DNA of 60,014 nucleotides from Globomyces pollinis-pini (lineage: Eukaryota; Chytridiomycota; Chytridiomycetes; Rhizophydiales; Globomycetaceae), in the NCBI GenBank assembly GCA_025399215.1, contig MU621182.1, positions 1 to 60,014 on the forward strand, in the 5' to 3' direction. The notes below the pieces were generated by a model. It saw only the letters and a list, made by a program, of their open reading frames with translations. It ran no database searches and was not told where the DNA came from. Position numbers and translations under genes: made by a program. Below are positions 23,039-32,465 of the stretch, piece by piece. Numbering within the stretch: the stretch's first letter is position 1; the number at the start of each line of letters is the position of its first letter.

Positions 23039-23520
23039 TTAGTATGATTGTTCACGTTCGGTGAAGAAGTGAATGTATCCAAGTATAGTTGTGTAGATCA
23101 GTAAACCTTGGGAACAGTTAGTGAATTTAAACACAAATACCTCCAATTAAAGACAATATCGTCGCATGCTGAGTCAATATATTTGCATGGTGTAAAACTA
23201 ACGGTAAACCTATAGATAGAAATCAATAAAGGAAGTTTAATACCAAAACCCGACACAATGAAGAATGAAGTTAGAAAATAACCAGTCTCTAGGACTCCTT
23301 TGTGTGGTTCGTCATGAAAGTAATCATCCATACCAGCGATTCTTTTACAAACAATATTTGGCAAGGGAGCAATCAAGTAAGTTAAAACAACCAACAAAGG
23401 TAGCCAGTTACTACAAACATTAAAAGGGAGATCAAACTTGTCTAAGGCACAGGAGAGAATTACTAGCAAAACTCCTGTTGCTAGGAAAAAGGCCAATCCA
23501 ATGATGGTTACCATCGACAT
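23039..23520 (-). CDS. VPS55: Vps55/LEPROT family endosomal protein
   Basis: Start at MSMVTIIGLAFFLATGVLL. Three introns of 27-38 nt must be removed. The spliced protein is about 128 residues: ILSCALDNNWLPLLVVLTYLIAPLPN, then IVCKRI, then ETGYFLTSFFIVSGFGLPLVLHHANIL, then LSLIGGLLIYTTILGYIHFF, ending TEREQSY. Each junction restores family sequence (ALD-NNW, GFG-LPLVL, IGG-LLIY). It has four membrane helices. The family acts in traffic from endosome to vacuole together with Vps68 in yeast; the animal version affects receptor recycling. An open frame continues upstream of the Met but has no recognisable sequence and is taken as 5' UTR. Confidence 0.9.
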
Positions 23521-23667
23521 TGTGAATGTTGGAAAAACAGTCAAACACACGAAAAGATTGACAGTGTAGCGTACTGAAATGATGCTGAAATAGATTGAAC
23601 CAGCTGCTTGACCTTTATATGACAAACTGTTTTATTAGGTTAAATATCTATTTGATACAAAGTACTT

Positions 23668-24432
23668 TTACTGTTTATTAGCTGAAGTTAGTTCTCCACT
23701 AAATCTTTTGATGCGAGATACGAATAACATGTATATTTGTGCTTTGATTGCAATTGAAAGAATATTCGTCACTTTCTGGCTGATTGCTGGGATTTGATTG
23801 ATGGGTGGAATGGCAGCCGCAAAATAAGTTACAACCAATAGAAATTCAAAGATCGATGTCTTGGCAGATCGTATAAATAGTAATGCAAATACTTCCTTTG
23901 TTCTCTTCTTATGTTTGGTCTCTTGAAATATCAGATATAGATGTAACGTTGTGAAAAATAAGATGTGTAGATTGCATGCGATTCCATACCCCAATAGTGT
24001 TGGTTCATTGATAAAGTTAAACGTCAGTTTGTAAAGCTTTCCATATATCCAAACGCAGGCACAAGCCTTGTACCAAACAAGACAGAGGCTCCCTGTTACG
24101 CAAGCAGTTAATGCTATCTTATTCAGTAATCCCACTTGTTTGATATTGTATAGTAGTGCAAGTTTCATTAAGAGATACAATAACAGTACATCTGAAGTAA
24201 CGGCTGCTATTTGTGCTATAATATAGAATATAAATTTTGTGGTATTATCCAGTTGAAATGGATCCTGATATAATAGAAACAACCCATAAGTACAACAGTC
24301 TAAAAAGTTACTGACGTGTGCCAGTATAATATCATTAGTATACACAACAAAATCAGAGGATGCTGCAACCATCAATCCAGATACCATTGAGTAGGTGAAG
24401 TTCGTTATTCTTAAATCAAAGATAGATGCCAT
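23668..24432 (-). CDS. 7TM protein, family A member 3
   Basis: Intronless, 254 residues, seven hydrophobic helices. It belongs with the copies at 25152 and 26101: DLRITNFTYSMVSGLMV, LFLLYQDPFQLDNTTKFIFYIIAQ, SDVLLLYLLMKLALLYN, LHLYLIFQETKHKKRTKEVFALLFIRSAKTS, PPINQIPAISQKVTNI, and a basic end RIKRFSG. Helix 4 and its flanks carry several Cys and Trp (CLVWYKACACVW). CACG elements lie 18-35 bases upstream of the ATG. The minus-strand neighbour Vps55 starts 147 bases downstream of its stop codon. Confidence 0.85.
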   Translation of the reverse strand: MASIFDLRITNFTYSMVSGLMVAASSDFVVYTNDIILAHVSNFLDCCTYGLFLLYQDPFQLDNTTKFIFYIIAQIAAVTSDVLLLYLLMKLALLYNIKQVGLLNKIALTACVTGSLCLVWYKACACVWIYGKLYKLTFNFINEPTLLGYGIACNLHILFFTTLHLYLIFQETKHKKRTKEVFALLFIRSAKTSIFEFLLVVTYFAAAIPPINQIPAISQKVTNILSIAIKAQIYMLFVSRIKRFSGELTSANKQ

Positions 24433-24545
24433 TCAGTTAAGGAAAAATAACACGTAAAATCGTGAAATATTCATCTCTACATTACCGTGTGTACAAAAGT
24501 CGTAGAATACCAATACATTTATGAAGATCAACTTTATTGATACAT

Positions 24546-25025
24546 TTAAAATAATATAGTTGCTCTGATTAAGCCATTTTCATTAGCACTTCTTAATTGT
24601 TCGCATTCATACTCCGATTGGTCTAATACATAACTAATTTCTGCGATTCGACCGTCTAATTTATCTTCTCCATAAATTGAGACAAAAGCTTTCGACACAA
24701 ATCCAATAAGACAGGATTCAACGTCGTCCTTCCAAATCCATGCTTGCACTACAATTTCAGTCTGTGTTTTGACTACTTTGACAAGCTTCTTTTGTAGTTT
24801 CTTCTTTCTTCTCAACTTTTTAGCGACTCCAACAGCAGGTGCTTGGATATCAACATCCCGAGTTTCCATCACAACTTGTTGTGTTTCTATGATATCTTTT
24901 CTCAATTTGAGGGACATACCCATTTCCACGCTTTTACCACACACTGGATGAATTGTACATGTTCTTCCGTTGTTTCCTTGGTGCAAACCTTCTATTTCGA
25001 TGACTTTAAGTCGTAACGGGGTCAT
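24546..25025 (-). CDS. Unknown basic protein, about 160 residues
   Basis: Start chosen at MTPLRLKVIEIEGLHQGNNG. An upstream in-frame Met at 25118 would add 31 residues coded partly by a poly-A tract. It contains TCTIHPVCGKSVEMG, a strongly basic run KKLRRKKKLQKKLVK likely to act as a nuclear or nucleolar signal, and a C-terminal half VQAWIWKDDVESCLIGFVSKAFVSIYGEDKLDGRIAEIS. No intron. I do not recognise the family. The DSC-GFL/V-K-LDGR-A-V pattern may be a conserved eukaryotic module, so a profile search could identify it. A TTTCGCGC element lies about 50 bases before the chosen start. Confidence 0.6.
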   Translation of the reverse strand: MTPLRLKVIEIEGLHQGNNGRTCTIHPVCGKSVEMGMSLKLRKDIIETQQVVMETRDVDIQAPAVGVAKKLRRKKKLQKKLVKVVKTQTEIVVQAWIWKDDVESCLIGFVSKAFVSIYGEDKLDGRIAEISYVLDQSEYECEQLRSANENGLIRATILF

Positions 25026-25151
25026 AAAAGAAAATGAACATTTACAATCAACTGGTTTTAAAAAAAAAAGATTTTTCGCGCTTTTAAAAGATGAATTCAT
25101 TGAAGAATTCATTGTCATTTTTATTGTATAAACTACGGTATTTTTAACAAG

Positions 25152-25883
25152 TTAATTCTTTATCCTAGTCAGAAACAGCATATATACTTGCAGTTTGATA
25201 GAAATGTAGATAATATTTGTGATTTTTTGACCAATCGCAGGGATTTCATTGAGTGGTGGGAATGCAGCAAGCATATAAAACAATACAAGAATGAATTCAT
25301 AAATCGCAGTTTTTGCAGATCTAAGAAACAATAAAGCGAATACTTCCTTTGGTTGTTTTCTATGTCTTGTTTCTTGAAATATCAGGTACAAATGAAGTAT
25401 AGTTGCAAATAGAATATGTGAATTGAAGATGCTATCATAGGTCAATAGTAACCACTCTGCCGAGAAACTAATAGCGATCTGGTTAATGTACCCATATGCA
25501 TAAAAACATGCTGCAGTAGCACACCAAATTGCTGAAATACTTCCAGTGACCCAAGTAACCCAGGAAATTTTCTGAATTATTAATATTTGTTTAGTATTGT
25601 ATAGTTTCGTTAGTTTCATCAGTAAATATAACAAGAGGACATCGGAAATTGCTCCAGCTGTTTGCGCTACAATATAATATGTCAATTTGGTATTTGCATT
25701 CAATTCATAAGGATCTTGATATAGAAGAAAGAATCCAAATTGACAACAACATAGAATATTACTGATATGAGTTATGATGATATCTGTCGTTAGAATCACA
25801 TAATTTGATGAACACACGACCAAAAACCCTGATAAGATTGCAAACGTGAAGTTTTCAATTCGTAAATCAAATATGGCAGTCAT
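25152..25883 (-). CDS. 7TM protein, family A member 4
   Basis: Intronless, 243 residues, seven hydrophobic helices. It shares DLRIENFTFAILSGF, HISNIL, FFLLYQDPYELNANTKLTYYI, SDVLLLYLLMKL, LHLYLIFQETRHRKQPKEVFALLFLRSAKTAIYEF, FPPLNEIPAIGQKITN and a terminal RIKN with members 3 and 5. It is the shortest member and lacks the polar tail. ACGCGT lies at 25920-25925, 36 bases upstream of the ATG. The conserved basic loop before RSAKTAIYEF faces the side opposite to the N-terminus by helix count and is the likeliest contact surface for a cytosolic partner; this is inference. Confidence 0.85.
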   Translation of the reverse strand: MTAIFDLRIENFTFAILSGFLVVCSSNYVILTTDIIITHISNILCCCQFGFFLLYQDPYELNANTKLTYYIVAQTAGAISDVLLLYLLMKLTKLYNTKQILIIQKISWVTWVTGSISAIWCATAACFYAYGYINQIAISFSAEWLLLTYDSIFNSHILFATILHLYLIFQETRHRKQPKEVFALLFLRSAKTAIYEFILVLFYMLAAFPPLNEIPAIGQKITNIIYISIKLQVYMLFLTRIKN

Positions 25884-26100
25884 TTCAATTTTTTAAGAAT
25901 GTATCAATCACATATTGGGACGCGTTTTTGTGTCCTCTCTTAAAACTCAACATGACTGATTAAATACAATCTCGACATTTATTCAATAGTGATACTCATG
26001 CTACACTTTACTCTTACAAATACTATACCATTGGTTGAGAAACGAGCAACCGTCAAAGTAAGTAAATCTATTTTATTCTGTTTTGAGCTGTCAAATAAAC

Positions 26101-26892
26101 CTAATTTGCTTCAGCTTTAGCAGATTTTCCCATTTTGGAACCCAATGCTGTGGAAACAGCTTGTTGTTTAATACGTGTAAAAAAGAGCATATAGACTTGC
26201 AGTTTGATGGCAATATACAGAATGTTGGTCACTTTTTGGCCAATAGCTGGAATTTGATTTATAGGTGGAAGGGTTGCAATAAAATACCCAGTAACCATGA
26301 TGAATTCATACAATGCTGTTTTGGCTGAACGTATGAAAAGTAACATAAACACTTCTTTTGTTTTCTGTTTGTTTCTGGTCTCTTGAAAAATCAAATATAA
26401 GTGAAGGATAGTAAACGAAAGGATAAGTAGATTGTAAATTGTACCATACGCGAGTACAGATTGTTCTGTTGCAAAACTGTAATATACTGAATAAACCTTC
26501 CCATGGACCCAAAAACAAGCTGTAACTTTGAACCAGAGTATTGCCAGAGTACTCAACCCTAGTATAGCGTCAGATACTCTTTCAACAAAAATATCTTGCC
26601 GAACGTTATACAAAGTTGACAATCTCCTCAATAGATACACCATCAAAACATCAGAAATAAAAGCTGTACATTGAGCAATAACATAATAAGTAAATTTTGT
26701 CGCTGGGTTTAATTCAGCTGGATCCTGAAATAACAAAAAGAACCCAAACATAACCATATTCAAAAAATTACTGATGTGAGCAACAATAATATCCGATGTG
26801 TAATGATTGTAGTTTGAAGATGCTATCACCATAAATCCAGATGTTAGGGCAAACGTGAAGTTCTCTATTCGTAAATCAAATACAGCAGACAT
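26101..26892 (-). CDS. 7TM protein, family A member 5
   Basis: Intronless, 263 residues, seven hydrophobic helices. The start MSAVFDLRIENFTFALTSGF is almost identical to that of member 4. Further matches are LLFQDPAELNPATKFTYYVIAQ, SDVLMVYLLRRLSTLYN, LHLYLIFQETRNKQKTKEVFMLLFIRSAKTALYEF and PPINQIPAIGQKVTNILYIAIKLQVYMLF. It has the longest C-terminal tail of its subgroup (QQAVSTALGSKMGKSAKAEAN), rich in Ala, Ser and Lys. A CACGAA element lies 25 bases upstream of the ATG. With members 3 and 4 it forms a subgroup separate from members 1 and 2. Confidence 0.85.
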   Translation of the reverse strand: MSAVFDLRIENFTFALTSGFMVIASSNYNHYTSDIIVAHISNFLNMVMFGFFLLFQDPAELNPATKFTYYVIAQCTAFISDVLMVYLLRRLSTLYNVRQDIFVERVSDAILGLSTLAILWFKVTACFWVHGKVYSVYYSFATEQSVLAYGTIYNLLILSFTILHLYLIFQETRNKQKTKEVFMLLFIRSAKTALYEFIMVTGYFIATLPPINQIPAIGQKVTNILYIAIKLQVYMLFFTRIKQQAVSTALGSKMGKSAKAEAN

Positions 26893-27573
26893 GTAAGGTA
26901 TTTCTTGAAGGAAAAATCACGAACCCTGAAAAATGATGTCACACAGGTGCAAGAGCAGTAACAATGTGTGATGAATAATTGATGGTGGACATGCTATGTT
27001 AATTACGAATAGTGACCCTACGATCTTGTGCGAACTTTGAATTCAAGACATGGTACCAGCAAAAGGAGCAGAAATTCGGTAAAAAAAAAACTCGTTCCAT
27101 AAGACCACATTTCTTCTGATTAGTCTGCTGAATGTTTCTTTCAGCCTAACGGCAATCTAATTTAACTTTGGATCTAGTATTCGCGATTGTACAATGAAAT
27201 GTTGTAAGTTTGACTATGTTTATCCAATAACTGTGATGACTTCATCAGCAATAGTAATTTGTCTGACGACCATACATCGACGATATTCATCTGATTTGAT
27301 TCTCATGGCTGTTTTTTATATCCACATGTGTTTTAAGATCCTTACATCAAATCTAACACTCTAGTTAAAAATGTTTGAACAACTCAACAATTTTCTTGAA
27401 CGAACGCGAACACAAGCAGGTTCCAATTATTAGATTCACTTAATGTTGAAGGGATGATTATGATTTACAAAAATAGTAATGCCGATCATCTTTTCCATAC
27501 AACTTTACAATGATTCAAAAATATTTGTAAAGTAATGATATTGAATAGTTTATTTAACAAGACTAGTGCCGAT
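26893..27573. other. Intergenic region of 680 bases, no supported gene
   Basis: Lies between the 5' end of 7TM member 5 and the 3' end of ATP sulfurylase. A short open frame near 27370 (MFEQLNNFLERTRTQAGSNY) with upstream GT/AG-like signals hints at a tiny gene, but no consistent splicing was found. No repeats or RNA genes were seen. Confidence 0.4.
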
Positions 27574-29244
27574 TTATCTGGATCCAACAAATCCTTCTTT
27601 TTCCAATTCCAATACAACTTCATGAACGATTTGACCAATGCTTTGAACAGAAAAATCAACCGTCAATTGACTAGATTTAGGCGCTTCAAAAGAACTCTGA
27701 TGATGTTGATAGAATTGTGTGCGATCATTGCTCTTGATATAGTCTAGTGAAGTTTTCACGTGTACAATAACAGTTTCACCACCAGTTTGCTTGATTGCTT
27801 GTAGGAAAGTTTGTTGATCTTGTAGAGTTTCAATTAGAGGAGATGCAATGACTGCTCCACCATTTTTGGAAATTTGAGAGGCAATGAATCCATAAGTTTC
27901 GATTTGTTCTTTGGTTGGAAGAACAACTTTTGATTTAGTAGATGGAACTAACAAAGTGGTTGGTCGTTGACCGCCTTGGTTCAAAACAGTATCCAAAGCA
28001 TTTGCCAACGTCAGTAGAGTGGTGCTATAATGTCCCAAAAACAAGACAGTGAATCCTTGTGAGGTACGAGGTGGATGTACTGATCGGAGAATCTTTTGAA
28101 CTTCAGGATATGTAAACCAATCTGGGATTGGTCCACCAGTCTTTAAGCGTCTTCGCAATTCAGTTCCAGAAATGTTTAAGGTTTTAGTTCCAGGTTCAAT
28201 TTGATCAGACGGTGCATATTCATCAGTATCAGGTAGATAAGACACCATTTTAAATGGAACCACTTCGATATCAAGCTCGTCTTTGAATTCATTAACCAAA
28301 TCCTGAGCGTCATAAGGTCCATAAAAGTCCTTTCCATTTGAATCCTTACCAGGACCAGCATGATCACGCCCGACAATAAAGTGAGTACAACCATGATTCT
28401 TTCTAATAATAGCATGCCAGACAGCTTCACGTGGTCCTCCCATACGCATAGCCAATGGAAGCAATGAAAGACCAGCCATACCTTCAGGGTATTTTTGAAT
28501 AATCGTTTTGTAAACTCTTACACGAGTATAGTGATCAATATCACCTGGTTTAGTCATTCCAACGACTGGATGAATAAGAACATGGCATTTGTTTTCTCGA
28601 GCTGCTCTGACAGTCAATTCTCGATGAGCACGGTGCATTGGGTTACGAGTTTGGAAGGCAACGACTCGAGTCCAGTTCAATTTGTTGAATTTGCTTCTTA
28701 ATTCAGCAGGGGTGAATCGATCTTCGGCATAGTCGTAATGAGATGGTGCATTGATAGCTTCCAAACTACCACCCAAATAAAACTCTTTTGCGACATTATG
28801 GAGATAATGAACGGCTGGATGTGCATCATCATCTTTTCCAAAGACTTTGGTAGCTTCGTAAGACTTATCAGGACGGTAGATATCTTGGATGGTAAGGATA
28901 GCCAATGGTTGATCATCTTGAGGGTTACGCAAAACCAGTTTGGAAGTAGGAGCCAATTTCAAATCGTCAATATCATTTTGACCCACATCCAAGTTAATAG
29001 GAATAGTCCAAACCAACCCACTAGTTAATCTGAGGTTATCTAATACACTGATATAATCAGCTTGAGATAGGAAACCATCCAAAGGAGAGAAACCACCGGT
29101 TAATATTAATTCCAAATCACATAATTGCCTTTCATTTAAGGTTAAGGAAGGTAATGAATTAGCCAAATGCAATAATTCATCTTTTCTTGGAGCATCTCTT
29201 GCTAATAAATCTTTCAATAAACCTCCGTGTGGTGCGTTTGACAT
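27574..29244 (-). CDS. MET3: ATP sulfurylase (sulfate adenylyltransferase), fungal two-domain form
   Basis: Activates sulfate with ATP to adenosine phosphosulfate, the first step of sulfate assimilation. Intronless, 556 residues. The catalytic domain (about 1-390) has [29 protein letters not shown] with the HxxH motif, [28 protein letters not shown] and a terminal [10 protein letters not shown]. After DWFTYPEV a second domain of about 160 residues follows. It aligns with the APS-kinase-like regulatory domain of filamentous-fungal enzymes, but its P-loop position reads [15 protein letters not shown], so it cannot act as a kinase. In Penicillium this domain binds PAPS as an allosteric inhibitor. 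ACGCGA and an E2F-like TTTCCCGCC occur about 75 and 110 bases upstream of the ATG. Confidence 0.96.
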   Translation of the reverse strand: MSNAPHGGLLKDLLARDAPRKDELLHLANSLPSLTLNERQLCDLELILTGGFSPLDGFLSQADYISVLDNLRLTSGLVWTIPINLDVGQNDIDDLKLAPTSKLVLRNPQDDQPLAILTIQDIYRPDKSYEATKVFGKDDDAHPAVHYLHNVAKEFYLGGSLEAINAPSHYDYAEDRFTPAELRSKFNKLNWTRVVAFQTRNPMHRAHRELTVRAARENKCHVLIHPVVGMTKPGDIDHYTRVRVYKTIIQKYPEGMAGLSLLPLAMRMGGPREAVWHAIIRKNHGCTHFIVGRDHAGPGKDSNGKDFYGPYDAQDLVNEFKDELDIEVVPFKMVSYLPDTDEYAPSDQIEPGTKTLNISGTELRRRLKTGGPIPDWFTYPEVQKILRSVHPPRTSQGFTVLFLGHYSTTLLTLANALDTVLNQGGQRPTTLLVPSTKSKVVLPTKEQIETYGFIASQISKNGGAVIASPLIETLQDQQTFLQAIKQTGGETVIVHVKTSLDYIKSNDRTQFYQHHQSSFEAPKSSQLTVDFSVQSIGQIVHEVVLELEKEGFVGSR

Positions 29245-29399
29245 TTTTAAATCTTTATTGAATTCATTCGATTATTTATAGAAACATCAATCAAAATCAC
29301 CTCATTGCCATCTAGAATACGCGAAATGGCGTGATTTTGTGTTTTTCCACTTTTTTTTCCCGCCACTTTCAATTTTTTTGTTTTTAAAATACAATTTTA

Positions 29400-29750
29400 T
29401 TAATCACATACGAAATAAGCTGGAGGAGGTTCATTGAACGTGTTGGGATGATCATCAAATGATTCTATTTGTACTCGAATTGAATCCATTTGTAATCGAG
29501 TTACATCCATTGGTACACGAATTGCATCTGTTGGTACAGTTATTGGACATTCATTTATTAGTACACAACGGCCATTAGTTTGAGGTTCATAAGCTGGAAG
29601 TGGACATTCAATTGTCTGTGATTCATCATAGCTTGGTAATACAATACAACCGTCATCACTACTTTTTAGTTTCTTATAAATTAGAAAACACAATACCAAT
29701 AATATGTCCACTAAAGTGGTAAGGATCAGGACTACTTCGATAGATGCCAT
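29400..29750 (-). CDS. Small single-helix membrane protein with PY motifs (1)
   Basis: Intronless, 116 residues. One membrane helix close to the N-terminus (VVLILTTLVDILLVLCFLIY) is followed by KKLK, which predicts a cytosolic C-terminal tail by the positive-inside rule. The tail holds LPSY, LPAY and, almost at the end, PPPAY, so three Pro-x-Tyr type motifs of which the last is a full PPxY. PPxY binds WW domains of Nedd4/Rsp5 ubiquitin ligases. Between them lie imperfect repeats of an amphipathic unit (PTDAIRVPMDVTRLQMDSIRVQ). It resembles the protein at 31021-31311 in size, layout and motif position. No family recognised. Confidence 0.7.
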   Translation of the reverse strand: MASIEVVLILTTLVDILLVLCFLIYKKLKSSDDGCIVLPSYDESQTIECPLPAYEPQTNGRCVLINECPITVPTDAIRVPMDVTRLQMDSIRVQIESFDDHPNTFNEPPPAYFVCD

Positions 29751-29913
29751 TACATTACAGATGTATACAAATTTAATTTATACATGGTTTACCATATTTG
29801 ATGTGGATGACTCATGTTTTACATTTAGATGAATGAGATGTTGAAAATTGTGGTGTAGATAAGATCACATTTATTAATTTAAGGAATAGAATAGTGTATA
29901 GAACCGAAAAGGA

Positions 29914-30333
29914 TCAAGCTGACATCATTTTCAAGTCCATTTGACGAATGGCATCAGCATTTGTTTGTGCTTGCTTCAATGTTTCCAAATCAGTTTGAAT
30001 TGATATCATCAATGTATTTAATGCCGCCTTAGTTTTATCCAATTCTACCAATGAATTCAACTAAATTACCTGTATCCAGATGCACTTTCATTTCACTAAT
30101 GTTTTGAAAACGATAAAATAAGCTAAAGATAAGTTAAATTACCATACCCATTTCTCATAATGTAAAGGGGAGTGGAAGTAGTTAACGTGTCCAATCCTGA
30201 TTGTATTTTTTGAAGTGTGTTTTGGTATTCCAACTGAAGAGCTTGACCTTTCAGTATACGTTCTGTCAGCAATTCAACCTGACTTTGCGCTAACGATTAC
30301 CATTCCCTACAATCTACCTTGAATGAAATTCAT
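29914..30333 (-). CDS. Prefoldin-like short coiled-coil protein
   Basis: Four exons with introns of about 28, 25 and 25 nt. The start MNFIQ is followed by AQSQVELLTERILKGQALQLEYQNTLQKI, then TPLYIMRNGLFYRFQNISEMKVHLDTELDKTKAALNTLM, ending AIRQMDLKMMSA. The total is about 114 residues: two helices around a short hydrophobic hairpin, the prefoldin-beta layout. The turn NGLFYRFQ-ISEM resembles the VYRQQ-SNIFFLADRTEML hairpin of the small prefoldin-like ASDURF. A prefoldin or prefoldin-like complex subunit is therefore likely, but the assignment rests on shape more than identity. It shares a 61-bp divergent promoter with SF3B6. Confidence 0.6.
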
Positions 30334-30394
30334 GACTTTGAAAAAAGTCAACCAAACTTTTTGTTTTTTCTTTCTTCAAAGGTTAGTCAATTCA

Positions 30395-30881
30395 ATGGCA
30401 TTTGCAGCAAAAAACAAACAAAGTAATCAATTTCTTCATCAGTAACCAATCAACTAGTTCGACTTGCACCCGATGTCAATAGAGTGCTCTTTGTACGTAA
30501 TCTACCTTACAAAATCACTTCAGAAGAAATGTATGATCTATTTGGAAAGTAAAATTTAAAAGTGTTTGATAGTTAGGTACGGATCTATTCGTCAAATACG
30601 AATGGGCACAGCAAATGATACCCGAGGAACAGCATTCGTAGGTAATCCCTTCATACAAACACTATCACCCTCTTATTATTCAAAATTTATTTATAATACT
30701 GATTCTATTAGTGTATGATGATATATTTGATGCAAAAAATGCTTGCGAACATTTATCTGGATTTAATTTACAAGGTCGATATCTAGTCTTGTTGTATTAC
30801 CAACCGAATAAGAATTCGAAGAAGGATTTGAAAGGCAAAGAACAGGAAAATGCGGATTTGAGAGCCAGACATGGTTTATAA
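30395..30881 (+). CDS. SF3B6: Splicing factor 3B subunit 6 (p14, SF3b14a)
   Basis: Four exons; introns 30423-30457, about 30546-30573 (28 nt) and about 30641-30711. The spliced protein reads [69 protein letters not shown] and [18 protein letters not shown], which follows human SF3B6 nearly residue for residue. RNP2 (LFVRNL) and RNP1 (RGTAFVVY) of the RRM are intact. The protein contacts the branch-point adenosine within the U2 snRNP. No single open frame covers it, because its own introns break it into short pieces. It is of interest here because this genome has extremely short introns, where branch-point and 3' splice site nearly touch. Confidence 0.93.
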
Positions 30882-31020
30882 CATTCTTTATAGAATATAT
30901 TTCAAATCTCTTGTATTCTTTTTCTATCACCATTAGTTGAATTGATATTGGATCATTTTGGCAATTAAAAATAGCACTGGGATCTATGAACAAAGTTTAT
31001 TTGAAACCAACAATTAGTAA

Positions 31021-31311
31021 TTAACGAGAATAAATTGGTGGTGGTGTTTGGATATGTACAACCACAAAACCATCATGATCAGATCCAAATTGAGAGTGAC
31101 CAGTTGGTGAATAATTCGACAATGGTACTAGTGGAGGGGTATAAACAGGAACCGGTATATCATCATCATTCAAACTTGGGTAGATTGCAGAATCATTCAT
31201 GGCTTGATGATAAGATGGTGGACTTTGTTTTGAAGTTTGTTTTTTCTTGTAAACCATGTATCCTGTTATTATAAACGTATCGAGGATAATGGCGATGATG
31301 ATATCCAACAT
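31021..31311 (-). CDS. Small single-helix membrane protein with PY motifs (2)
   Basis: Intronless, 96 residues. The N-terminal helix (IIIAIILDTFIITGYMVY) starts right after Met-Leu-Asp and is followed by KKKQTSK, so the tail should be cytosolic. The tail contains PPSY soon after the helix, a PVYTPP segment, and PPPIY as the third- to seventh-last residues (end PPPIYSR). The layout copies the protein at 29400-29750, though direct sequence identity is low. It is a possible membrane adaptor that recruits a WW-domain ubiquitin ligase. It converges on SF3B6. Confidence 0.7.
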   Translation of the reverse strand: MLDIIIAIILDTFIITGYMVYKKKQTSKQSPPSYHQAMNDSAIYPSLNDDDIPVPVYTPPLVPLSNYSPTGHSQFGSDHDGFVVVHIQTPPPIYSR

Positions 31312-31694
31312 TGTTCTCTACCCTTTTGTGTCAATTTTGGTTTTGATTTTATATTGAATTGGCATGTGTTTGGTGGTGGTACTGAAAAAATGCAAAGGAA
31401 AAGTTTTGTAAAATTTCGCTCATTTGAGAGCAATGTGTTGGAATGAATCAATGAAGTTGTCTGTGCGTAAATCATTTGGTGACCATTTTAACCCTGTGAG
31501 GAAAAAGTATTTGGCTCGAGCATGTATGTAGCTAACTTACCTTTTAACGTTCGAGGATTACGTGTCGAGTAATCTATTATGTGTGAAATCTTTTATACTG
31601 TAGGAAAGTTGTGGCAATGAATTACATGTCGAATTCAAGTTTCTCATTCGATTCAATTTTATCAATCAAATGTCATCATCAAAATATCACTATA

Positions 31695-32465
31695 TTAAAA
31701 TGAACGACCAGCTCCACCCGAAGCATCAAGATTAGAACCAGTGATCCAGCTTCCTGAACTTGGCACTGCAAGATAAGCAACAGTTTCAGCAATATCCTCT
31801 GGAGAACCCAATCTCTTGAACAGAGAGGCCTCTATACCCATTTGGGCAAGGGCATCACCACCCGAAGCAAGCATGTCACTTTCGGTGAATCCTGGCGATA
31901 CTGCATTGACACGAATCCCTCTTGGTGCCAATTCGCTTGCCAACGCTCGTGAAAAGCCGTCAATGGCTGCCTTGGACATGGTGTACACGGATAAATTTGG
32001 CATACACTGTTTTGATACAATGGAAGAGATGTTGATGATTGCACCACCATTGGTAAGTTTTGGAACAGCTGCACGAGTAATGAAGAATGTCCCATTTACA
32101 TTGACACCCATAACTTTTTCGTATTGAGAATCCGTTTCCAAATGTATAGGAGAACCCAAAAACACACCAGCATTATTAACAAGAACATCTATACGACCAA
32201 ATGTTTTGAAAGTTTCTTCAACAATACGATTCGCATCTTCAACTTTAGATACATCACCCTTGATTGCAATTGCTTTAACACCCATCGATTGAATTTCAGA
32301 AACAACCTTTTGTGCAGCCTCTTCATTCGCGTTGTAATTGATCGCAATGTTTGCTCCAAGAGATGCTAACTTGAGTGCAATACCGCGTCCAATCCCACGC
32401 GAACCACCCGTCACTAGGGCGACATTTTGAGTAAGATTTTTCGGAAGGCGAGAATAAGCAGACAT
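31695..32465 (-). CDS. Short-chain dehydrogenase/reductase (classical SDR)
   Basis: Intronless, 256 residues. The N-terminus MSAYSRLPKNLTQN is followed by the Rossmann motif TGGSRGIG (19-26), NNAG (97-100), and the catalytic residues Ser147/148, Tyr161 and Lys165 in SVYTMSKAA. The C-terminal half has PRGIRVNAVSPGF and the end GSWITGSNLDASGG. The segment INYNANEEAA after beta 2 lacks an acidic residue at the strand end, which points to NADP(H). It is most similar in style to bacterial/fungal 3-oxoacyl-ACP reductase (FabG)-like and versicolorin-reductase-like SDRs. The substrate cannot be told. No targeting signal is seen, so it is probably cytosolic. Confidence 0.92.
   Translation of the reverse strand: MSAYSRLPKNLTQNVALVTGGSRGIGRGIALKLASLGANIAINYNANEEAAQKVVSEIQSMGVKAIAIKGDVSKVEDANRIVEETFKTFGRIDVLVNNAGVFLGSPIHLETDSQYEKVMGVNVNGTFFITRAAVPKLTNGGAIINISSIVSKQCMPNLSVYTMSKAAIDGFSRALASELAPRGIRVNAVSPGFTESDMLASGGDALAQMGIEASLFKRLGSPEDIAETVAYLAVPSSGSWITGSNLDASGGAGRSF

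Noticed and set aside
25998..26120. Short plus-strand frame MLHFTLTNTIPLVEK between two 7TM genes
   Set aside because: About 40 codons, overlaps the end of 7TM member 5, and no partner exon was found.
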